A stretch of 64,000 nt of DNA. Source: Terrabacter sp040702505 (GTDB lineage: Bacteria > Actinomycetota > Actinomycetes > Actinomycetales > Dermatophilaceae). Below, one piece after another: positions 57,800 through 64,000 of the stretch (positions are counted from its first letter, which is position 1; each line of letters opens with the position of its first letter). Made by a program: the position numbers and the translations under genes. The notes beneath the pieces were generated by a model that saw only the letters and a list, made by a program, of their open reading frames with translations, searched no databases and was not told the DNA's origin. The DNA is taken from positions 278,964 through 342,963 of the forward strand of contig NZ_JBFBLC010000006.1 in the NCBI RefSeq assembly GCF_040702505.1, given 5' to 3'.

Positions 57800-57880
57800 C
57801 GCCGCCACCATGGGCATCATCGTGAGGAGACTGCACATCACTCACCCGCACCCGCGCCCGTCGGCGGGAATCGCTCGGCC

Positions 57881-58528
57881 GTGCTGCTCGTTGGGTGGGT
57901 CGTGAAGACCGCCTCACGCCTCAAGCTGGCCGCCACGGTGGCCTCCGTCGTCCGTGCCTCGACGCGCCCCGGCGCGCCCAGCCTGCCCGAGCGGGTGCAG
58001 GCGGTCCCGCGCCTTGTGCGCTCGACCGTCCAGGGGACGTATGCCGGCACGACCCTCAAGAGACTGGGTCTCGTCGCCGGGGCGGTGGCCTACGTCGCCT
58101 CTCCGGTCGACCTGCTGCCCGAGGCGGTGCTGCCGGTGCTCGGCGCGGCGGACGACGCCGTCGTCATCTCCTGGCTCGTCAAGGCGTTCGTCGAGGAGAC
58201 CGACCGGTTCCTCGCCTGGGAGGCCGGCCAGGGCTTCTCCGGTGCCTGCGGCCGTCGCGGCCGGGGCGCGGAGACCTCCAGCACGTCCGGCGCGTCGCGA
58301 ACGACGGTTCCTGGTTCGGTGGAGGCGGTTGGGGACGCGCCGGTCGCTTTCGGCGCTCCCATCGTGGCGGCCGCAGGTGACACGCCCCGTGCAGACCGCG
58401 ACGTCACCGGGGCCGCCGCGGGCCCAGGGGACGCCGGGCACGGCGACCACGTCCGGCTGCCCGAGGGGATGCGCCAGGCCGCCACCGACTTCGTCCTCGA
58501 GTCGGTCCGCAAGCGCCTGGAGCGCTGA
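57881..58528 (+). CDS. DUF1232 membrane protein
   Basis: 215 residues from GTG 57881 (GTG 57902 possible). The DUF1232 core is 'GLVAGAVAYVASPVDLLPEAVLPVLGAADDAVVISWLVKAFVEETDRFLAWE' (~residues 60-115), matching the Y-x2-SP-[IV]-DL-[IL]-P signature and the downstream acidic pair. The remainder is low-complexity Gly/Ala/Asp. Function unknown; related proteins are small membrane proteins. Follows the EcsC gene by 81 nt. Confidence 0.8.
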   Translation: MLLVGWVVKTASRLKLAATVASVVRASTRPGAPSLPERVQAVPRLVRSTVQGTYAGTTLKRLGLVAGAVAYVASPVDLLPEAVLPVLGAADDAVVISWLVKAFVEETDRFLAWEAGQGFSGACGRRGRGAETSSTSGASRTTVPGSVEAVGDAPVAFGAPIVAAAGDTPRADRDVTGAAAGPGDAGHGDHVRLPEGMRQAATDFVLESVRKRLER

Positions 58529-58666
58529 GCCGGAGCGACCGGTGGGCAGGTGTTGGCACGTGGTGCTCCGGTGCCTCCTCCACACCCCTCCGAGGCCAGA
58601 GAGGGTCTTCCACAGGCCGCAACCGGCCCCCTGCCGCTGTGGGTGGGACGGGAGGAGGCTCTCGGC

Positions 58667-59953
58667 ATGCCGAAGATCTCACTGTCCGGGCCGGCCGAGC
58701 TGCTGACCGTCATCCCCTTCCACCTCGGGTTCCAGCCGCGCAGCAGCGTCGTCGTGGTCGGCTTCCACGGCAAGCGGCTCGGCCTGCTGGCCCGCCTCGA
58801 CGTCGTCCCGCCGGAGGTGGCGGCCGAGGCGGCAGCCCAGACGGTGCCGACCCTCCTGCAGGACGATCCCTCGTCCGTCGCCCTGGTGGCGTTCGAGGAG
58901 GAGGCCGACGAGGCCATGCCACTGCTCGAGGCGCTGGCCGACGCCATGGAGTGGGACCGCGTCCTGGTGCGCGAGCGCCTCGTGGTGCGTGATGGTCGGT
59001 GGCGCTCCGTCGGCTGCGACTGCTGCCCCGACGAAGGTCGGCTGCTGCCGGCGCAGGCAGACGTTGCGGCGGTCGCCGACTACGTCGCGCTGGGCCACGC
59101 CGTGCTGCCGGATCGGGAGGGGCTCGCCCGCCTGGTGGCGCCGCTGTCGCCCGGCGACCCGCGCCACCGGGGCATGTCCCGAGCCGTCGACGACTGGCAG
59201 CGGAGGTATGCCGCCGCCGGTGGCCGACTCCTGGACCGGCCGGACACGTCCCGTCCCCGTCGGTCTGGGGGCGGGCGCGGGCTGACCCTGCTGCAGGGCG
59301 GGGACCCCGGGGACCGCCGGCTGCTCGTCGACGAGTCGCTCACCGCGTGGGCAGCGGTCCTGCACGGAGCGGCCGATGCTGCCGATCTCCACGACCTGCT
59401 GCCCGCGCTGGTCGGTCCGCTGCGCGACGTGCAGGTGCGCGACGCTCTCGTCGGCTGGCTCTGCCCGGGGAGTGTGCCGTTGCAGGGCTTCCCCGAGGAG
59501 CTGCTCCTGCTGCTTGCCGAGCTCCTCGGGCCGGGGCTGCGCCTCCCCTCGGCAGCGGGTGATGACGATCCCCTTGTGGACGCCTGGCCGGGAGACCTGG
59601 GCGATGAGCCCGACGAGGCGTTCGAGGCCAGGGCGCGCCTCGATCGCCTGGATGCCCTGGATGGAGCCGATGACGTGGAGGACCTCGAAGCCGCGGCGGC
59701 GCTGGAGGGGTGGGACGAGGCCGTCGCGTCCCGACTCGTCCTCAGCCGGCTCGAGCAGGTCTGCCGCGCGACTCCCGGTGCGCACGCGGCGCCGGTGCTG
59801 TCGGTGCTCGCGTCGCTGGCCTGGTGGGTCGGCGACGGGGCCCGAGCGGGCGTGGCCGTGGACCAGGCGCTCGAGCTCGAGCCGGAGCACCGGCTCAGCC
59901 TGCTCGTGCGGCAGTCGCTCGACCACGGCATCCGCCCGCGTCGCTGCGCCTGA
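58667..59953 (+). CDS. DUF4192 domain protein
   Basis: 428 residues. The N-terminal 'ISLSGPAELLTVIPFHLGFQPRSSVVVVGFHG' and 'VRDGRWRSVGCDCCPDEGRLL' are characteristic of actinobacterial DUF4192, followed by an acidic/Leu-rich C-terminal half ending in a TPR-like helix ('VDQALELEPEHRLSLLVRQSLDHG'). GGGAGGAGG stands ~7 nt before ATG 58667. Function unknown. Confidence 0.88.
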   Translation: MPKISLSGPAELLTVIPFHLGFQPRSSVVVVGFHGKRLGLLARLDVVPPEVAAEAAAQTVPTLLQDDPSSVALVAFEEEADEAMPLLEALADAMEWDRVLVRERLVVRDGRWRSVGCDCCPDEGRLLPAQADVAAVADYVALGHAVLPDREGLARLVAPLSPGDPRHRGMSRAVDDWQRRYAAAGGRLLDRPDTSRPRRSGGGRGLTLLQGGDPGDRRLLVDESLTAWAAVLHGAADAADLHDLLPALVGPLRDVQVRDALVGWLCPGSVPLQGFPEELLLLLAELLGPGLRLPSAAGDDDPLVDAWPGDLGDEPDEAFEARARLDRLDALDGADDVEDLEAAAALEGWDEAVASRLVLSRLEQVCRATPGAHAAPVLSVLASLAWWVGDGARAGVAVDQALELEPEHRLSLLVRQSLDHGIRPRRCA

Positions 59954-60016
59954 GCCGGCAAGGCGTCCAGTTCGTGGACGGCCGGATGGGGGCTCGGGGC
60001 CGGCTCGCGTAAGGTT

Positions 60017-60105
60017 GGCCGAGGTCATGAGCACCAGCGACAAGCCCCGGCTCGCTGGTCGGCAACCCTCCTTCGCGGTGGGGTGCCCCGGGTGAGGACC
60101 TGGCC
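60017..60105 (+). ncRNA. SAM-IV riboswitch upstream of metX
   Basis: The sequence reads GGTCATGAG (60023), CAGCGACAAGCCCCGGCT (60034), GCTGG..GGCAACCCTCC (60055-60072), then GCGGTGGGGTGCCCCGGGTGA (60075-60095), the conserved SAM-IV blocks. The P1 closing helix is GGCC-GA-GGTC (60017-60026) with GACC-T-GGCC (60097-60105). It lies 50 nt before the metX ATG. SAM binding is expected to shut off methionine synthesis; the switch probably hides the AGGAG at 60140, as no terminator stem is evident after it. Confidence 0.93.
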
Positions 60106-60154
60106 GCACCGTCTCCCGGTGTGCGCAAGCGCGAGCACGAGGAGTTCTATCTCG

Positions 60155-61396
60155 ATGACCGTCACGCATCGGCAGCAGGGCACGCGACGTGCCGTCCGCA
60201 CCGGACCCCATGCGGGCGTGACCTCGCTCCCGACCGCGCGCGCGTCTTCCCTTCCGGGTCAGGCGCGCGGCCTCGACGGCTCGGGCGCCTGGCGCGAGGG
60301 CGACCCGGTCGGCAACCGCCGCTTCGCCGACGTCGGTGACCTCGAGCTGGAGCGCGGCGGCGTGCTGCCGGGTGTGCGCATCGCCTACGAGACCTGGGGC
60401 ACCCTGAACGAGTCCCGTGACAACGTCATCCTCGTCGAGCACGCCCTGACCGGCGACAGCCACGTGGTGGGTGAGGCCGGCGCCGGCCACGCATCACCCG
60501 GCTGGTGGAACTCGCTCATCTCACCTGACGGCCCGGTCGATCCCTCCCGGTGGTTCGTCGTCGCCGCCAACGTCCTCGGCGGGTGCCAGGGGAGCACGGG
60601 CCCCTCGAGCCTCGCGTCCGACGGCCGGCCGTGGGGGAGCCGGTTCCCCTACGTGACCGTCCGCGACCAGGTGGCGGCCGAGCGCCGGTTGCTCGACCAG
60701 CTCGGCATCGACCGCCTGGCAGCCGTCGTCGGTGGCTCGATGGGCGGTATGCGTGCGCTCGAGTGGGCGGTCGGGCGACCGGACGCCGTGGAGCGCTGCA
60801 TCGTCCTGGCCTCGACGCCCTACGCCACCGCCGACCAGATCGCGTGGTGCCAGTCGCAGCTGCTCGCCATCCGCAACGACCCCGACTTCGCGGGCGGCGA
60901 CTACTACGGAAGCGGTCGTCAGCCCGACGCCGGCCTGGGCCTCGCTCGCCGCATCGCCCACATCACCTACCGCACCGAGGCCGAGCTCGGGCAGCGCTTC
61001 GGGCGCGAGCCGCAGCTCGGCGAGGACCCGCTGCGAGCCGGTGCACGCGGCCGCTTCGCCGTCGAGTCCTACCTCGACCACCACGCCGGCAAGCTGGCGC
61101 GTCGCTTCGACGCCAACTCCTACATCGTGCTCACCGAGGCGATGAACTCGCACGACGTGGGTCGAGACCGCGGGGGCCTCCGGGCGGCCCTGGCCCGGGT
61201 GACGGCGGACTGCACGGTCGTGTCCGTCGACACCGACCGGCTCTACCCGCCGCGGCTCTCCGACGAGCTGCACGAGGCCCTGCCGGCGTCCAAGCGCGAG
61301 CACATCGTCTCGGACTTCGGGCATGACGGGTTTCTCATCGAGGAGGACCAGGTGGGCCGGATCGTCCGCGAGGCTCTCGGCCGCCCGCCGCGCTGA
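60155..61396 (+). CDS. metX: Homoserine O-acetyltransferase
   Basis: 413 residues, alpha/beta-hydrolase fold. It activates homoserine with acyl-CoA, the first step towards methionine. The nucleophile Ser is in 'AAVVGGSMGGMRALEW' (~196), the Asp in 'TVVSVDTDRLYPP' and the His in 'SDFGHDGFL'. The N-terminal 'LPGVRIAYETWGTLNESRDNVILVEHALTGDSHV' is diagnostic. ATG 60155 follows GAGGAG and the SAM-IV riboswitch; earlier in-frame codons lie inside the riboswitch. The usual partner metY is not next to it. Confidence 0.96.
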   Translation: MTVTHRQQGTRRAVRTGPHAGVTSLPTARASSLPGQARGLDGSGAWREGDPVGNRRFADVGDLELERGGVLPGVRIAYETWGTLNESRDNVILVEHALTGDSHVVGEAGAGHASPGWWNSLISPDGPVDPSRWFVVAANVLGGCQGSTGPSSLASDGRPWGSRFPYVTVRDQVAAERRLLDQLGIDRLAAVVGGSMGGMRALEWAVGRPDAVERCIVLASTPYATADQIAWCQSQLLAIRNDPDFAGGDYYGSGRQPDAGLGLARRIAHITYRTEAELGQRFGREPQLGEDPLRAGARGRFAVESYLDHHAGKLARRFDANSYIVLTEAMNSHDVGRDRGGLRAALARVTADCTVVSVDTDRLYPPRLSDELHEALPASKREHIVSDFGHDGFLIEEDQVGRIVREALGRPPR

Positions 61397-61523
61397 CGCT
61401 TGTGGGGAGTCGCCGCGCCATCCCGCAGCCCGAGGGAGCCGGGGAGCTGAGCCGCCGGCAGACGCGGCGGAACGCGTGCGCGGCGCCGCGTCCCAGCGGC
61501 GCGCTGGGGAAGGCGATTTCGGG

Positions 61524-61529
61524 TACGGT
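61524..61529 (+). promoter_or_regulatory. Putative -10 of the downstream universal stress gene
   Basis: TACGGT at 61524-61529 stands 40 nt before GTG 61569, leaving a ~33-nt leader that carries a strong AAGGAGG. A -35 element is not clear. Confidence 0.35.
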
Positions 61530-61568
61530 GCGACCACTGCTCGTTTCCGTCCCAAGGAGGTCCGGGAA

Positions 61569-61967
61569 GTGGCCATCGTCGTTGGATATGTCGCCACCAA
61601 AGAAGGTCGCGCGGCTCTCAAGAGAGCGGCCGAGGAGTGCGTCCTGCGTGGCGCGAAGCTCGTCGTGATCAGCTCCCACCGGGGCGGGAAGGAATTCGAC
61701 GCGGCGGAGGCGAGCAAGTTCGAGACCGAGCTCTCACGCGTGCAGACCCTGTTGCAGGAGAAGGGGCTCGAGCACGAGGTGCGCCAGCTCGTGCGCGGCA
61801 ACGACCCGGCCGAGGACCTCATCTCGGTCGCGGAGGAGGAGAACGCCGACTTCATCGTCATCGGCCTGCGCCGCCGCAGCCCTGTCGGCAAGCTGATCCT
61901 GGGCTCCAACGCCCAGAAGATCCTCCTCGACGCGAGCTGCCCCGTCCTGGCCGTCAAGGGCGAGTGA
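61569..61967 (+). CDS. Universal stress protein, single UspA domain
   Basis: 132 residues. 'AIVVGYVATKEGRAALKRAAEECVLRGAKLVVIS' and 'ADFIVIGLRRRSPVGKLILGSNAQKILLDASCPVLAVK' give a standard UspA domain, with the nucleotide-binding motif as 'GLRRRSPVGKLILGS'. AAGGAGG is 8 nt before GTG 61569. Distinct from the tandem stress proteins of the 10-17 kb block and not under their leader. Confidence 0.93.
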   Translation: MAIVVGYVATKEGRAALKRAAEECVLRGAKLVVISSHRGGKEFDAAEASKFETELSRVQTLLQEKGLEHEVRQLVRGNDPAEDLISVAEEENADFIVIGLRRRSPVGKLILGSNAQKILLDASCPVLAVKGE

Positions 61968-62060
61968 GCGGCGTCGCAGCCGACGCCGTGTCGAGCAGCC
62001 CGGGCGTGCCTCCAGCACGCCGGATTTCCCCTGCGTTCGCCCCGATGCCGCGCGCCGTTT

Positions 62061-62066
62061 TATAAT
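62061..62066 (+). promoter_or_regulatory. Perfect TATAAT -10 element of the sigma factor gene
   Basis: TATAAT at 62061-62066, the only consensus -10 hexamer I find in this GC-rich window, 168 nt before the GTG of sigA. A -35 is poor (TTCGCC with a 19-bp gap), so an extended -10 or a dedicated sigma may be used. The resulting leader (~160 nt) has no gene. Confidence 0.7.
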
Positions 62067-62233
62067 GTCCGAGTACCGGATCGCACCAGGCGCACCGAGA
62101 GCTCGAACAGGGACCGACTCCGACAGGCCACGCTCCTCCGGGCACCAACCCCCATCCTCGTTCGTTGTGATGGTGCATGCCCGGAAGTGGCGCGCCCACC
62201 AGACGAGTCTCGCGACGAAAGGCGACTGCATCC

Positions 62234-63913
62234 GTGCCCAAGGCAACAACCGCTGGAGCTCCCAAGACCCTGCCGAAGGTGTTCCAGCACGAGGCGATCA
62301 TGCAGCTCCTGGTCAAGGGCAGCACCAACGGGACGATCACCGGAACTGAGATCGCGCAGGCGCAGGTCGACGCCGGACTCGACCTGAAACAGATGAAGCC
62401 CGTCCTCACCACGCTCGAGGCCCACGACATCGAGATCGTCGTCGACGCGCCGCACTCCACCAGCACCAAGAAGACCCGCACCGGGACCAAGGGAGGCACT
62501 GTGGCCACCGCACGGAGCAGCACGGCCGCGGCGACGAAGTCCGCCACGCGGACCACCGCCACCAGCAAGACGACCACCAAGAAGGCCGCGACGTCCGCGG
62601 CCTCCGACGACGAGCAGGCCCAGGCCGCCAAGCCCGCCGCCAGGACCGCCGCGAAGAAGGCGGCGACGAACGCCGGTGTCGCCAAGGCCGCGGCGAAGCC
62701 GGCTGCCAAGAAGGCAGTCGCCAAGAAGACCACCGCGAAGAAGGCCACGGCCGGCTCCGCGCAGGGTGTCGACGGCGCCGCCGCCGAGGATGTCGACGAG
62801 GACGCCGACGTCGAGCCCGACGACGCGCCCGAGGGTGAGCTCGAGGACGTCGAGGTCGCCGTCGACGTGGTCGACGAGGGCGACGAGACCGACGAGGCAG
62901 CACCGGCCGCGGCAGCCAAGAGCGAGGAGGCCGAGGAGTCCGGCTTCGTTATCCGTGACGACGACGAGGACGACGCGCCGGCTCAGCAGGTCGTGACCGC
63001 CGGCGCCACCGCCGACCCGGTCAAGGACTACCTCAAGCAGATCGGCAAGGTCGCGCTGCTCAACGCCGAGCAGGAGGTCGAGCTCGCCAAGCGCATCGAG
63101 GCCGGCCTGTTCGCCGAGGAGAAGCTCAACTCCGGCGAGAAGATCGACATGAAGCTCAAGCGTGAGCTGTGGTGGATCGCCCAGGACGGCAAGAAGGCCA
63201 AGAACCACCTGCTCGAGGCCAACCTGCGCCTCGTGGTCTCGCTCGCCAAGCGCTACACCGGCCGCGGCATGCTCTTCCTCGACCTCATCCAGGAGGGCAA
63301 CCTCGGCCTCATCCGTGCGGTCGAGAAGTTCGACTACACCAAGGGCTACAAGTTCTCGACGTACGCGACGTGGTGGATCCGCCAGGCCATCACCCGCGCC
63401 ATGGCCGACCAGGCGCGCACGATCCGCATCCCGGTCCACATGGTCGAGGTCATCAACAAGCTCGCCCGCGTGCAGCGCCAGATGCTGCAGGACCTCGGTC
63501 GCGAGCCCACGCCGGAGGAGCTCGCCAAGGAGCTCGACATGACCCCCGAGAAGGTCGTCGAGGTCCAGAAGTACGGCCGCGAGCCGATCTCGCTGCACAC
63601 CCCGCTCGGCGAGGACGGCGACAGCGAGTTCGGTGACCTCATCGAGGACTCCGAGGCCGTCGTCCCGGCCGACGCGGTCAGCTTCACGCTCCTGCAGGAG
63701 CAGCTGCACTCGGTGCTCGACACGCTCTCCGAGCGTGAGGCCGGCGTGGTCTCGATGCGCTTCGGCCTGACCGACGGGCAGCCGAAGACCCTCGACGAGA
63801 TCGGCAAGGTCTACGGCGTGACCCGCGAGCGGATCCGCCAGATCGAGTCCAAGACGATGAGCAAGCTGCGTCACCCGAGCCGCAGCCAGGTGCTGCGCGA
63901 CTACCTCGACTGA
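62234..63913 (+). CDS. sigA: Principal RNA polymerase sigma factor (SigA/HrdB/RpoD)
   Basis: 559 residues from GTG 62234. Region 1.1-like start ('LPKVFQHEAIMQLLVKGSTNG'), a Lys/Ala/Thr-rich linker (~residues 85-180), an acidic stretch (~180-250), then regions 1.2-4.2: 'VKDYLKQIGKVALLNAEQEVELAKRIEAGL', 'LRLVVSLAKRYTGRGMLFLDLIQEGNLGLIRAVEKFDYTKGYKFSTYATWWIRQAITRAMADQARTIRIPVHMVE', and finally region 4.2 'TLDEIGKVYGVTRERIRQIESKTMSKLRHPSRSQVLRDYLD'. The C-terminus is typical of actinobacterial HrdB/SigA. Confidence 0.97.
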   Translation: MPKATTAGAPKTLPKVFQHEAIMQLLVKGSTNGTITGTEIAQAQVDAGLDLKQMKPVLTTLEAHDIEIVVDAPHSTSTKKTRTGTKGGTVATARSSTAAATKSATRTTATSKTTTKKAATSAASDDEQAQAAKPAARTAAKKAATNAGVAKAAAKPAAKKAVAKKTTAKKATAGSAQGVDGAAAEDVDEDADVEPDDAPEGELEDVEVAVDVVDEGDETDEAAPAAAAKSEEAEESGFVIRDDDEDDAPAQQVVTAGATADPVKDYLKQIGKVALLNAEQEVELAKRIEAGLFAEEKLNSGEKIDMKLKRELWWIAQDGKKAKNHLLEANLRLVVSLAKRYTGRGMLFLDLIQEGNLGLIRAVEKFDYTKGYKFSTYATWWIRQAITRAMADQARTIRIPVHMVEVINKLARVQRQMLQDLGREPTPEELAKELDMTPEKVVEVQKYGREPISLHTPLGEDGDSEFGDLIEDSEAVVPADAVSFTLLQEQLHSVLDTLSEREAGVVSMRFGLTDGQPKTLDEIGKVYGVTRERIRQIESKTMSKLRHPSRSQVLRDYLD

Positions 63914-64000
63914 CTGTGAGGATCGCTTCTGCAGCCTGATCGTGCTGGGCTGTGGCTGACGGCTGTGGGTGTGACCCTTCGACTGACTGGCTTCGTGCCT

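Noticed and set aside
1..64000. tRNA, rRNA, insertion sequences, integrases and attachment sites
   Set aside because: I looked for cloverleaf ends (GGTTCGAATCC-type arms with CCA), transposase motifs and long terminal inverted repeats and saw none.

Overview
The window is high-GC actinobacterial chromosome. It has almost exclusively G/C-ending codons, GTG and even TTG starts, several apparently leaderless genes (TANNNT about 6-8 nt before the start codon), a SAM-IV riboswitch, an actinobacterial-type LexA box and an actinobacterial principal sigma factor with a long Lys/Ala-rich then acidic N-terminal extension. The gene set and the frequent octamer GTATGCCG/CGGCATAC remind me of Intrasporangiaceae (Janibacter/Terrabacter/Phycicoccus type), but that family assignment is inference. 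I see no rRNA, tRNA, transposase, integrase or CRISPR array; this looks like core chromosome with a few accessory blocks.

Region by region. 1-9.8 kb: the 3' end of a malic enzyme gene, a beta-helix hexapeptide protein, an aldo/keto reductase, an SOS-controlled DUF222-HNH endonuclease, a PLP-dependent decarboxylase-like enzyme, a wax ester synthase/DGAT-type acyltransferase, a secreted Asp-box (sialidase-like) protein and a lipoprotein. 9.9-18.1 kb: a stress block with four universal stress protein genes, two of which share a duplicated promoter/leader with a Crp-like site; with them are a NERD-domain membrane protein, an MFS transporter, a ChaB/Rho-N protein, an acidic-tail protein and an SRPBCC protein. 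18.2-21.1 kb: a VOC protein and Tex. 21.1-32.3 kb: two divergent transcription units around a perfect FadR-type palindrome. Leftward are an amidase, a GntR/FadR regulator and then tex. Rightward is a tightly overlapping eight-gene operon: beta-decarboxylating dehydrogenase, five-component peptide-type ABC importer, aldehyde dehydrogenase and SDR. Together they look like uptake and catabolism of an unidentified substrate.

32.3-40.3 kb: small membrane proteins (one ArfC-like), a lower-GC lipoprotein/PKD-protein pair, and an McrBC-type restriction pair. McrB is about twice the usual length, with an unrecognised ~650-residue N-terminus, and McrC has Arg where the catalytic Lys is expected. A DoxX-family protein with an HxlR/MarR-like inverted repeat follows. 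40.4-48.4 kb: a RecB-like nuclease/RNase H-like/SF1 helicase fusion, an ADP-ribosylglycohydrolase-tyrosine phosphatase fusion, two small membrane proteins, a FemAB-type peptidyltransferase and a Pro-rich membrane protein.

48.5-64 kb: HrpA helicase, a PAC2 protein with a strong terminator, a ~430-bp non-coding stretch holding a four-copy 31-32-bp structured tandem repeat, a family A DNA polymerase coupled to a MalY/PatB aminotransferase, EcsC, DUF1232 and DUF4192 proteins, a SAM-IV riboswitch in front of metX, another universal stress protein, and the principal sigma factor gene behind a perfect TATAAT -10 element.
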